From Lumbricus rubellus (lineage: Eukaryota > Annelida > Clitellata > Crassiclitellata > Lumbricidae): a DNA stretch of 64,000 bases. How positions within the stretch are numbered: position 1 is the stretch's first letter; each line of letters starts with the position of its first letter. A program made the position numbers and the translations under genes. The notes under the pieces were generated by a model that saw only the letters and a list, made by a program, of their open reading frames with translations, did not search any database and was not told the origin of the DNA. The stretch spans positions 18,766,267-18,830,266 of the forward strand of contig OX243824.1 in the NCBI GenBank assembly GCA_945859605.1. Direction: 5' to 3'. Below, piece after piece: positions 60,301 through 62,499 of the stretch.

Positions 60301-62374
60301 TAAAGAATTTAGTCGAGCTGTATTCTACCGAGAACGAGGGCAAAAGTTGTATCGCAGAAAGATGGGTGCGTACGATGAAAGATAAAATGTTCAAGTACTT
60401 TACGGCTAATTCAACTAGAAGATATATCGATGTATTAGACGAAATGGTTAGTAATTATAATGAAACGAGACATTCTTCCATTAAAATGACCCCCGCGAAG
60501 GCTAGTATGAAAACGAACGATAAGACTGTATTTATGAATTTATACGGCGACGAGATTTCTAAGCCTATTACACCAAAGTTTTCAATCGGCGATCGAGTCA
60601 GAATAACTAGGAAGAAGAATATTTTTGAAAAGGGTTATACGACTAGATGGGTGGAGGAGGTCTTTGTAGTATCCCAGGTTCAATATACGGATCCGCCAAC
60701 TTACAAGATTACTGATTCTGCTGGTGAGGAAATACAAGGCTCTTTTTACGAGCAGGAGCTACAGAAAACAACTCAAGAAATATTTAGAATCGAAAAAGTG
60801 ATTAGGAAGCGCGGGAAGAAATCACTCGTGAAATGGTTAGGATACCCAGACTCGTTCAACTCGTGGATCGAAAATGAAGACTTGGTGACATTGTGAGACG
60901 ATCGACGTCGATAATCTCGCATGGGCGGTCGTTGGGACCGCAGAGCAAAATAAATTTACGCAGGGTTCCATTGCGTAGACGCTCAACGGCGATATACATG
61001 CATGGGCGTTCGTCGGTGTCGATCAAACTTGCATCACATGGGAATGAGTTTCCATTGCGTCGGCGATTAACGGCGATGATCTCGCATGAGCGTTCATCGG
61101 TGTCGATCAAACTTGCGTCACATGGGGATGAGTTTCCATTGCGTCGGCGATTAACGGTGATGTTCTCGCATGGGCGTTCGTTGTGGTCGATCAAACGTGC
61201 ATCACATGGGGATGAGTTTCCATTGCGTTGACGCTCAACGACGATGATCTCGCATGGGCGTTCGTTGTGGTCGATCAAACTAACGTTAGGCGAGATTGAA
61301 GGTGTGTTGTGAGCGTCAAGTTTAGCAATCAACTCCGCTTTCCGCAGTCTAGTAAAATATCCAACCAAGCCGCTCTCCTCGGCCATTTTTCGTAATTCAA
61401 TATCAGTTTTCTTCGAGTATTGCATTTTATATTGAGATGGCATGTCTTTATTCTTTTTTGTGAAAATATTTTCAGTCATTTTCTATACACAAGATTATTT
61501 TTTTTCTGTCTGTCTATTTTATTTTTTCCCGTACAGCGCGATGGCGCATCATCGATACCGCGGGGATTTCCAATAGTATCGATGATGAGTCATTGACGCG
61601 CGGTTGAGGTGGTTTGGCCAGCCTCGCTCACGCTATGTCCGAGAAATTCATCCTATAGGCAAGCTGTACACCGGATTGAACCATAGTTTAGGTATGCGCA
61701 CGTCGAATCAAAAATTTTGGAAATTCCCGGCGTTTCGATTCTTGTTTTTATTGGTTGGTATTGGTTAAATTGATTTTTTTGAAGCAGGGATAGGGTGGAC
61801 TGTAAAATTTCTTCCTTGCTTACGGATAAAATCGTCAGACTGCTACACATCCTTCTACTCACATAGTTTCATCGTGCAATTACAGCTGGCAAACGGCAAC
61901 TTGGTACGTTCACACATGCAAACAAACTGAACTAACACCATTTTAAAAAGGGCAATCTGGGTTCCTACAACTCCAAGTGTGCATAGACTACATCTATTCC
62001 GGAAGCAATAATTCCTTACAATATTGATTGAATACCTGCCACGTAGTCACCGAATCCAATAGTGAGCAGACTAATCGCGCAGAAGTAGATTGCGTCCATG
62101 TATTCCCAGCCTTCAACAGTCATGAAGACCACGGCAGACAAGTAGATGAAGACGGCCGAACCTCCGAGTGAAACCATTATCGTCGAGAACCAGTAGAGTT
62201 TCTGCTTGTCCTCTCTGAAGCCGAAAGCCAGCTTCTTGGCAATGTAGTAGATGAATCGCTTTTCCTGCTGACCGACGACAAACAGTGTGAACAGACAGAG
62301 TGGCACGCCAGCCAGACCGTAGAAGATGCAGAACTGGCGACCGCTGACTGTTTTCAACGGGATGTTTCCATATC
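45332..62374 (-). CDS. Two-pore-domain potassium channel (KCNK family), two exons split by the Polinton
   Basis: Minus-strand exons 62374-62036 and 45615-45332 (TAA at 45334-45332) join in phase 1 with AG/GT borders. The first begins inside the first selectivity filter (GYGN), carries a transmembrane helix (QFCIFYGLAGVPLCLFTLFV), another helix (IMVSLGGSAVFIYLSAVVF), the second pore helix and the filter TIGFGDYVAG. The second exon holds the last transmembrane helix (YRLLIAAWILFGLSWCTIVIS) and a charged cytosolic tail of about 60 residues. K2P channels carry leak K+ current as dimers (family knowledge). Upstream exons lie right of the window. The roughly 16.4-kb intron holds the whole Polinton, which would have to be spliced out with it. 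The subfamily is not assigned. Confidence 0.9.
45805..45890 (+). repeat. LINE/SINE 3' tail fragment in the K2P intron
   Basis: GGCTGGGCTGGGAGCGCCTCTGAGTAGGTTTCTTGAAGAAGCGCTATATAAATTCACGAAATGAATGAAATGAATG. It is preceded by SFLWNGLP-like LINE coding traces (GGTCCCGCTATCTGGAATGGCCTCCC near 45700). Confidence 0.65.
46234..46311. repeat. (GGT)n microsatellite next to the Polinton left end
   Basis: GGTGGTTGTGGT and (GGT)n run ending 19 bp before the left TIR. Confidence 0.9.
46324..46329. repeat. Target-site duplication of the Polinton, left
   Basis: CACATA directly outside the left TIR; identical to 61860-61865. Confidence 0.93.
46330..46785 (+). repeat. Polinton terminal inverted repeat, left
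   Basis: 456 bp collinear without gaps with the complement of 61404-61859. I see one difference (C at the CGATTCGACG site against T). It includes 380 bp of leader or promoter and the first 25 codons of the polymerase gene. Beyond 46785 the homology with the right end continues in diverged form to about 46915. Confidence 0.95.
46710..50585 (+). CDS. Polinton protein-primed family B DNA polymerase
   Basis: 1,291 residues, intact. Residues about 25-55 form a SAP-like helix pair (TVVELRKIAKQSGL...RLRKAELIAKI). About 421-443 is a C2H2-like finger (CKRC...HKHTEYC). Exonuclease motifs: YFADFESF (about 476), FHNLTGYDSHLF (about 630) and LSDVLLLADVFENF (about 790). Between exo I and II is a Cys/His block, CHICEGEF...RDHCHLTGKFRGAAH, like HNH/endonuclease VII zinc folds. 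Polymerase motif A is YLDANNLYG (about 887), motif B is KLMNNSVFGKTME (about 1031), motif C is FTDTDS (about 1130), and a late LRSKLYSY matches the KxY region. The family replicates linear DNA from protein-primed ends, which fits the TIRs. The stop overlaps the next gene's start (ATGA). Confidence 0.97.
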   Translation: MTENIFTKKNKDMPSQYKMQYSKKTVVELRKIAKQSGLVGYARLRKAELIAKIEAHSAPSISQHVSLLDAPVPVHEFPILQPVPVAAVPATTVQKIFHNTKSAINTFAEWIEGYIPEEEPKRKVNEKLEALKVKVNSIFAKIHTKTCKIRETASAIKGFTKQYTVEGAAGIDATSFFNTIRTQVVDLLVKNRRTKTNFVLTCTMERVDMKTGEVDSKDFPFVSKTEVILDSTDVGEIYNSAKDKIMESMAAFQMRGSNWRLSAVQKLEINTVVYKPLKGSSYIPLPKCLTSKKAIINMKNKDEECFKWCVTRAVNPVARDSERITKELIRQSEKLNWSGIEFPVAADANVIGKFERNNNISINVFGYEKYVDLFPLYISKYENDRCVDLLLISDEGKKHYCWIKNFNRLMAVKTENTSTSMYHCKRCLIGFSRKDSLHKHTEYCSQQDAQKIELPEPGTMLSFTHYYRKMRVPFLYFADFESFIKPIGTCQPVPSTSYTNKYQKHTPSSFCYHLKCFDDDVYSQEPVRFTAENEDDDVAQLFIDSIEENVKRIYNEFKFPKKMIFGKKEQELFDSATVCHICEGEFIDGEKRVRDHCHLTGKFRGAAHNDCNLKYRVPKFFPVVFHNLTGYDSHLFIKKLRGEHGEKIKCIPCNEEKYISFSREVVVDRFVDKDGKEQEVKRELRFIDSFRFMPSSLDALSKNLQKDQCRNLGKFFEGEKLDLLLRKGVYPYDYVDGVERLNETELPPKHAFYSKLNDSGISEKDYEHAKTVWNKFGCKTLRQYHDLYNLSDVLLLADVFENFRDVCMKNYNLDPAWYYTSPGLAWDAALKSTGVELELLSDYDMLLMIKQGILGGVSTISHRYAKANNEYIGEAFNPTQHSVFIPYLDANNLYGWAMSKPLPTHGFEWMNDDELNDWRNITERDGVGCVLEVDLEYPKELHDLHNDYPLAPESVKPAGSDVAKLIPNLNDKKKYVVHYENLKLYERLGLKIVKIHRGIKFVESAWLKKYIDLNTNLRTKATNDFEKDFFKLMNNSVFGKTMEAIENRVDIRLVSDAKEAIKLVAKINYDRRTIFDENLIAVHMKKTKLFYNKPIYLGMCILDASKTLMYDFHYNYIKAKYGDRAKLLFTDTDSLAYEIKTEDFYKDISPDVQSMFDTSDYPRDHPSGIESGVNKKVVGMFKDEAAGKQIEEFVGLRSKLYSYKMAGEDYKKCKGVKKNVVKKSITHADYKDCVFTKRQQSRAMNVIRSYRHEIYTEEVNKIALSADDDKRVIMDDGIHTLAYGHYSLDVK
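50582..51016 (+). CDS. Adenovirus-type maturation cysteine protease
   Basis: 144 residues. The family (C5/Ulp1-like) cleaves capsid precursor proteins. The triad is visible in order: His in GSHWVAF (about 70), the acidic residue in IYFDSYG (about 82), Gln in ERIQPDNE (about 111) and Cys in FCGHLCLY (about 118-122). The length is close to other Polinton proteases and shorter than adenovirus protease (about 200). The start codon overlaps the polymerase stop by four bases, implying a shared transcript or reinitiation. Confidence 0.93.
   Translation: MSHATVKNINVEVVVLPNSPLTNFELLDAVKKLNIPNFGGVFLRDELPKKPRRTECGILNLDDSNGTGSHWVAFLKNDKDKIYFDSYGLSPPTELVKYLQSPVYYNSERIQPDNEVFCGHLCLYVLKKTCKDGVSFQEVINSLH
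51038..51796 (+). CDS. Fibre-like protein A with C1q/TNF-like head
   Basis: 252 residues. The N-terminal 40 residues (starting MPVDKFGHTDSGSTQR, then TFLRLDG) are nearly identical to the next gene. A collar-like stretch follows (GDLNMSGHTIRGLP), then a short (NTA)n repeat, a helical linker (TNKKYVDEQLTSKVATV), and a C-terminal beta-rich domain (about 125-252) with C1q-like spacing: TAVTFDVI, FFPSKAGYYIVSAYIEF, VHLYKNG, SNIVFLDEFDYLGIHA and FSAVFLRP. The anchor-shaft-head layout suggests a vertex fibre or attachment protein; this is inference. It sits in the + strand block after the protease. Confidence 0.7.
   Translation: MPVDKFGHTDSGSTQRVIAGGVTESQVNSTFLRLDGANPATGDLNMSGHTIRGLPTTNTANTANTANTPEAGIDEAVSRGQVIDLLRNHDDVPTDNNHLTNKKYVDEQLTSKVATVVGPAVSAYSSTQQAILARTHTAVTFDVIRCGTAKHGIEQGIGTTSFFPSKAGYYIVSAYIEFCNNSNTAYGTVHLYKNGASYMQIAGGGSTKGSQNHSIGSNIVFLDEFDYLGIHAFSSIATNILCRDFSAVFLRP
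51821..52696 (+). CDS. Fibre-like protein B with a different head
   Basis: 291 residues. Residues 1-38 match fibre-like protein A at roughly nine bases in ten, then GDIDMRGHHLVGLP repeats the collar pattern, after which the sequences diverge completely. The C-terminal half is beta-rich with VITIPRTGVYRLSGFANF and SLVLPTAAMSLVAGDRLGMRVY, again suggesting a C1q/TNF-like jelly roll. The gene lies 24 bp after fibre A and ends the plus-strand block in front of a hairpin. A tandem duplication followed by head replacement is the simplest reading. Confidence 0.7.
   Translation: MPVDKFGHTDSGSTQRVIAGGVTFSQVNSTFLRLDGDNNITGDIDMRGHHLVGLPTDYPFAGNDDDAISLAQATALVVDKTADIASRDYVSGMRVSPGNLVRNTTSGIRYRFEGTAGAITAAPALSSNWRPTTGPAICAVKESATSGAPASLTGGFSGDDVQHDQLTTIVINTDSAYTAAEGVITIPRTGVYRLSGFANFMIGNVRSDEVVKKIVRVAYFKSELHNNELIGYMAGGQTVDSRVSLVLPTAAMSLVAGDRLGMRVYSAEFDNPKVTSLLIVAGCGLQVEFLY
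52714..52747. terminator. 12-bp perfect hairpin between convergent genes
   Basis: GATACCTATCGT, a 10-base loop, then ACGATAGGTATC. It lies 17 bp after the fibre B stop and 19 bp before the stop of the convergent SAP gene. Placement suggests a bidirectional transcript end or boundary; function is inferred. Confidence 0.55.
52767..53198 (-). CDS. SAP-domain protein with NUMOD1-like C-terminus
   Basis: Up to 143 residues, but the ATG at 53153 (MKLSQLKSLM) is the more natural start because the upstream one lies inside the capsid gene's end. The N-terminal part is a SAP-like helix-extended loop-helix (LSQLKSLMKEHRIKSAYMNK then EMLRILVEKG). The C-terminal part (IRVEILDKDTNEAIIYPSLY followed by KTCMALKISMATLK) resembles the NUMOD1 DNA-binding motif of phage homing endonucleases, without any nuclease domain. 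Likely a DNA-binding accessory or virion protein; function unknown. Confidence 0.65.
   Translation of the reverse strand: MWYIEENLFLLLKKNMKLSQLKSLMKEHRIKSAYMNKPEMLRILVEKGILPESELPEPTKEKRQVLPKYEYLKTIRNNPIRVEILDKDTNEAIIYPSLYKTCMALKISMATLKAYNGRVLRKRYEITVCDRMGDEDEMPDSSE
53185..54474 (-). CDS. Polinton major capsid protein (double jelly-roll)
   Basis: 429 residues, intact. Length, gene position and sequence character (LFEGRLTKADNTFY; SFVVPLKHIFGFCDDYDKVV; FGVKHTLTLVR; KISWFMPHV; PRYIILGFQTD) match the major capsid proteins recognised in animal Polintons, which are predicted to fold as double jelly-rolls like adenovirus hexon and virophage capsids. It would form the trimeric capsomers of an icosahedral shell. 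It follows the small proteins in the minus-strand structural block. The leader before the ATG is AT-rich. Assignment rests on remembered family resemblance rather than a search. Confidence 0.85.
   Translation of the reverse strand: MQSSDILRFTEQPLSDESVERYEWYEYEPISGANLNTSGEIRINIELQDLFCHPAESYLLFEGRLTKADNTFYVNADEATLTNNGLMHLFSQISYSLSNQEIESLFHPGQATTMLGLLKYPNDFQLAQGLNQLWYKDSGATAAIVNNQGFAVRQSYIIQKPNAKGTFSFVVPLKHIFGFCDDYDKVVFGVKHTLTLVRKADDDAIFRLAAAGAGKVRLDKISWFMPHVIPADMEKMQLYKTIESKASLPVAYRARQCDTTSVAQSTNFSWRLSVKTLPEKPRYIILGFQTDKSGDQEHNPSVFNHCDLKNMFVMMNQDRYPVVDYNLSFPNQQFSRVYRAAAAFSEKYYGMDELTTQCNITPSDFKDLFPIMVFDVSKQSERLKSSVVDIQIKGTFNTAAPANTEAYAMVISDKLLRFQSDGQKMSVVY
54501..54971 (-). CDS. Small basic/helical Polinton protein (virion candidate)
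   Basis: 156 residues. The N-terminus is strongly basic (NRRRYRKQYVIGG). An amphipathic helix GIFDTISGFFKRLV follows, then a long Ala/Lys-rich helix (residues about 30-85). A Pro/Thr linker (TPAPTPTPKK) leads to a short C-terminal segment. The layout resembles the small core or membrane-active capsid proteins of adenoviruses, but I see no sequence homology that proves it. It is upstream of the major capsid gene on the same strand with a 26-bp gap. Confidence 0.6.
   Translation of the reverse strand: MQVINRRRYRKQYVIGGSGIFDTISGFFKRLVTSNAAKQLATTALNASKDVAKEIGEKAIDVGKTTAIDAGKRLVDKAVAKLFTTPAPTPTPKKITQETRQILDRLSSVGSDGSSPNIPKIPNINNLMMGDGLKKNGAISIQDLVRSLNGAGMKVA
54984..55883 (-). pseudogene. Conserved Polinton structural-type gene broken by an in-frame TGA
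   Basis: Two open stretches, 55883-55419 and 55412-54984, lie in the same frame and are separated only by TGA at 55421-55419. The first ends GDTPIFIH, and the second contains TYSGTPGLWELLTMK, a motif I associate with a conserved Polinton protein of about 300 residues in which the two parts are continuous. Full span is 300 codons. The N-terminal half is helical (LQQELTKLYKPIVDSQSAIS). The stop is a single-codon change, with no shift around it. Readthrough is possible, but a nonsense mutation in a decaying copy is simpler. Confidence 0.75.
55903..55962. repeat. Five 12-bp direct repeats in the longest internal noncoding gap
   Basis: GTTTTTCGACGT-type units occur at 55903, 55915, 55927, 55939 and 55951 (second unit diverged), followed by CATAGGTCTA twice (56003-56027). 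They lie in the 157-bp gap between two minus-strand genes, whereas most other internal gaps are under 60 bp. A candidate cis element (enhancer, origin or packaging site); function unknown. Confidence 0.8.
56041..56739 (-). CDS. Coiled-coil membrane protein of Polintons
   Basis: About 232 residues from MEYEGIKLYP; an upstream in-frame ATG at 56793 would run into the neighbouring gene and is rejected. Residues about 35-65 are coiled-coil-like (ISEIKKEIEQERDKRATLSK). Then two adjacent hydrophobic glycine-rich segments (VVTMGLGISGIGVLATIIAT and GTALGAGLLSIIGS) look like a membrane hairpin. The C-terminal half is highly charged and helical (SDHISKALVDDNISDEEYSL). I recall similar uncharacterised proteins in other animal Polintons. 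A membrane-active virion or remodelling role is speculation. Confidence 0.7.
   Translation of the reverse strand: MEYEGIKLYPNLTNITPSAPEGEIQIAAGSAQTYRLQKISEIKKEIEQERDKRATLSKKYHRSVSVIGVVDNFLMVVTMGLGISGIGVLATIIATPIAIAMEGTALGAGLLSIIGSRICKKLALKAEKHEKIKTLADAKLNTISDHISKALVDDNISDEEYSLILSEIEKFNGMKEEIKSKSKVVIDAMDEEMKQSLIDRGREEVRQSFQSMFEKNTESARKTTNANMYEIM
56769..57167 (-). CDS. dUTPase-fold protein with altered active-site motifs
   Basis: 132 residues. The pattern matches trimeric dUTPase order: a beta segment (ITIQPKAANTLRLGLGVEM), a motif-2-like LRQSIKERRC where enzymes have RSS, and a motif-3-like GVISEDVVDDIIV where enzymes have G-hydrophobic-D-x-D-Y-R-G. SIQNNSDSAVTINEGDSLCC follows, where enzymes have N-x-S-x...I-x-x-G-x-R-hydrophobic-A-Q. 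The tyrosine and arginine of motif 3 and the usual serine pair are absent, and there is no C-terminal P-loop motif. It may be a structural or regulatory derivative rather than an active enzyme. Homology is inferred by eye. Confidence 0.55.
   Translation of the reverse strand: MSRPIHKFGTKPTRPVEVRTQPVSVFWKITSGVTRVPVRQLGGLRWEIFAQNDITIQPKAANTLRLGLGVEMAAGLCLVSLRQSIKERRCSLLDGVISEDVVDDIIVSIQNNSDSAVTINEGDSLCCVNYLR
57184..57783 (-). CDS. Polinton minor virion-type protein with hydrophobic Gly-rich core
   Basis: 199 residues. An N-terminal basic domain (VKVNIPEAQQDNIKRSLGAG) precedes a hydrophobic Ala/Gly/Leu stretch (GGFIGAILPFLATAGRFLLS). The C-terminal part has repeated GSGLYMSP and TGLYMKTG units and ends LLLGPNSPFRNIPILGMIL. 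The layout (basic, amphipathic, membrane-active centre) resembles adenovirus pVI/pX-type minor proteins, and comparable proteins recur in animal Polintons. Function is inferred. It is intact and sits between the penton and dUTPase-fold genes. Confidence 0.65.
   Translation of the reverse strand: MNRYLKVKVNIPEAQQDNIKRSLGAGTGVSIKLSHDDFNGEHVLALTQAQINKMAAAYQKGTGMIIKMSKTQLENNKKVEGGFIGAILPFLATAGRFLLSNALPSLAMGALSGLGSAATTKIVDKISGSGVMYVKKGDIACKIRAAGSGLYMSPWQKGSSITATGLYMKTGTGYASVGEGLLLGPNSPFRNIPILGMIL
57810..58604 (-). pseudogene. Penton-type minor capsid protein gene broken by an in-frame TAA
   Basis: Starts MESSLLKQIS at 58604. The frame is open to TAA at 58319-58317 (after WVNIAVPEGC) and resumes in the same frame to 57810, 265 codons in all. 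After the stop comes FDGVNGNYCISIAPNTNTL, then FTPKNSIGRVLGF, GYNESEDLVNI, YSFFPNVGPGYKIIEVPHN and LAIRFHIREV, matching the single jelly-roll minor capsid (penton) protein of Polintons, which closes the capsid vertices. The stop sits at a residue that is aromatic in relatives I remember. An internal ATG at 58280 could start a truncated product lacking the N-terminal strands. Confidence 0.8.
58625..59413 (-). CDS. A32/FtsK-HerA-type genome packaging ATPase
   Basis: 262 residues, intact. Walker A is VGKSACGKTTLLLN (residues about 30-43), Walker B is KNLMIFDDLQ (about 143-152), and there is a sensor-like FYLAQNYFKLPRQTIRENAN (about 172-191). This matches the packaging ATPases of Polintons, virophages and poxvirus A32, which drive DNA into preformed capsids. 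It is the first gene of the minus-strand structural block, divergent from the phospholipase gene across 29 bp. Confidence 0.93.
   Translation of the reverse strand: MEIRDMSWGTALSKRFNNPLLPKSIRGLIVGKSACGKTTLLLNLLLRPDWLDYNNLQVFGTSLFQPEYRIIKKAYEEKLPKEAIVWLFEHRDEIVGRNASPDLVMEEIAKNVEAKSDIIAKFFESAEDVPDPRDLSVEKKNLMIFDDLQLEKQNKCETYYNRGRHSNVDCFYLAQNYFKLPRQTIRENANFICLFKQDLKNCNHIYNDHVSTDMSKDEFRKLCKTVWEQPHGFVVLDLTSDKYNGKYRCGLDEFYIIEDPPL
59414..59442. promoter_or_regulatory. 29-bp divergent intergenic region, presumed two-way promoter
   Basis: All A+T except near its right edge (TTTTAAAAATATATATTATTAAAAAACG between the two ATGs). TATATATTATT-like sequence also precedes most other ORFs of the element. Assignment is inferred from position. 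Confidence 0.5.
59443..59967 (+). CDS. Zinc-ribbon plus parvovirus-type phospholipase A2 protein
   Basis: 174 residues. The N-terminal zinc ribbon has Cys3, Cys6, Cys31 and Cys34 (YCVKC; CVVCGKT). The PLA2 domain has the Ca-loop FTGPGT (82-87; YxGPGx in parvoviruses) and the catalytic helix DSAAYIHDLAYN with His116-Asp117. In parvovirus VP1 this domain breaches endosomal membranes during entry; a similar role is inferred. Near the stop (TAG 59965-59967) lies T TTA AAA (59952-59958) in the zero frame, with the integrase frame open in -1 across it. Confidence 0.85.
   Translation: MYCVKCKEQTETRDVQNAVANNGRSMLRGVCVVCGKTKTQFVKAPAVAQGGDLVSSLNAATSNIKLPWAKFPGELHLPGHQFTGPGTRLDLRLNPNETPKDWSKPINRVDSAAYIHDLAYNQHTDTASRNVADRAMINQLNNIPNPSVRERIERAIVKPILSAKTSLGLGLKKA
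59952..60896 (+). CDS. Polinton integrase (RVE fold) with C-terminal chromodomain, no AUG of its own
   Basis: The frame is open from 59934 (after TAA 59931-59933) to 60896, and 315 codons are counted from the slippery site. Linker ANELHKPVVRNF leads into the catalytic core: first Asp in IWAADLIDM (60087), then LLTVIDVFSKYGW, second Asp in VWCDKGKEFYN (60270) and Glu in SCIAERWVRTMK (60357). The C-terminus is a chromodomain (FRIEKVIRKRGKKSLVKW, then YPDSFNSWI). The first ATG in frame (60099) is beyond the first catalytic Asp, so independent AUG initiation would give a dead enzyme. Spacing between the second Asp and Glu is 28 residues rather than about 35. Expression by -1 frameshifting from the PLA2 gene, or loss of frame by mutation in the A7 run, are the options. 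Confidence 0.85.
   Translation, partial: FKKSLELQQDLKWTNQLANELHKPVVRNFRTRRVYVGGIDQIWAADLIDMQAFARDNDGVKYLLTVIDVFSKYGWIVPLHDKSGKSTADGFVKILRGGRQPVKVWCDKGKEFYNKNVKNLVELYSTENEGKSCIAERWVRTMKDKMFKYFTANSTRRYIDVLDEMVSNYNETRHSSIKMTPAKASMKTNDKTVFMNLYGDEISKPITPKFSIGDRVRITRKKNIFEKGYTTRWVEEVFVVSQVQYTDPPTYKITDSAGEEIQGSFYEQELQKTTQEIFRIEKVIRKRGKKSLVKWLGYPDSFNSWIENEDLVTL
60856..61479 (-). CDS. Right-end protein: TIR-encoded polymerase-like N-terminus plus five 28-residue repeats
   Basis: 207 residues. Residues 1-25 are identical to the polymerase N-terminus because the TIR encodes both. Residues 26 to about 70 are a diverged copy of the polymerase SAP-like region (ELRKMAEESGLVG...RLRKAELIAKL). From there about five tandem 28-residue units follow, each with LID(H/T)(N/D)ERPCE, a hydrophobic pair, NRRRNGN and SPCDA (each unit with two Cys). 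The last unit is degenerate. The 3' end overlaps the integrase end by 41 bp tail to tail. No family is recognised. Periodic Cys and charged residues suggest a repeat fold or binding protein, or alternatively a neutral expansion of 84-bp DNA repeats. Confidence 0.65.
   Translation of the reverse strand: MTENIFTKKNKDMPSQYKMQYSKKTDIELRKMAEESGLVGYFTRLRKAELIAKLDAHNTPSISPNVSLIDHNERPCEIIVVERQRNGNSSPCDARLIDHNERPCENITVNRRRNGNSSPCDASLIDTDERSCEIIAVNRRRNGNSFPCDASLIDTDERPCMYIAVERLRNGTLRKFILLCGPNDRPCEIIDVDRLTMSPSLHFRSTS
60907..61281. repeat. 84-bp tandem repeats at the Polinton right end
   Basis: Units read (plus strand) CATGGGCGTTCGT...GTCGATCAAAC, then CATCACATGGGGATGAGTTTCC and ATTGCGTCGGCGATTAACGG, about four and a half copies. 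Differences fall in and out of codon third positions; reading frame is preserved on the minus strand. Confidence 0.85.
61404..61859 (-). repeat. Polinton terminal inverted repeat, right
   Basis: Inverted copy of 46330-46785 with about one mismatch and no gaps. Contains the start codon (61479) and first 25 codons of the right-end gene. Confidence 0.95.
61860..61865. repeat. Target-site duplication of the Polinton, right
   Basis: CACATA directly outside the right TIR. Confidence 0.93.
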
Positions 62375-62415
62375 CTGAATGCGCAAAATGGAAAGCGAAT
62401 GACAGAACGCGAACA

Positions 62416-62493
62416 TTAACCCTTTACCTACAGAAGGTTTATGATTTCCCACAGGCCTACCATTTTACCATGGTTTGGTCGGTAAAATGTTAA
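62416..62493. repeat. TTAA-bordered miniature palindromic element, copy 6
   Basis: TTAA at 62416-62419 and 62490-62493. Ends CCCTTTACC and GGTAAAATG are inverted. It lies in the K2P intron upstream of exon 62374-62036. Confidence 0.55.
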
Positions 62494-62499
62494 AGGTTA

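Larger units (their letters stand above)
46330..61859. mobile_element. Polinton/Maverick DNA element, 15,530 bp
   Basis: Bounded by 456-bp terminal inverted repeats starting AGTAGAAGG and by a 6-bp target duplication CACATA (46324-46329 and 61860-61865). A 6-bp duplication and AG...CT ends are typical of Polintons. It carries the whole defining gene set: protein-primed polymerase B, retroviral-type integrase, adenovirus-type protease, packaging ATPase, and major and minor capsid proteins. Coding density is near-viral, with gaps mostly under 60 bp. Blocks run + (46.7-52.7 kb), - (52.8-59.4 kb), + (59.4-60.9 kb), - (60.9-61.5 kb). The element sits in an intron of a K2P channel gene. It has two in-frame stops and a frame break, so this copy is probably not autonomous. 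Confidence 0.97.

Noticed and set aside
60893..61231. Plus-strand open frame over the 84-bp repeats
   Set aside because: It is the antisense of the right-end repeat gene, which has the TIR-encoded start; repeats keep both strands open.
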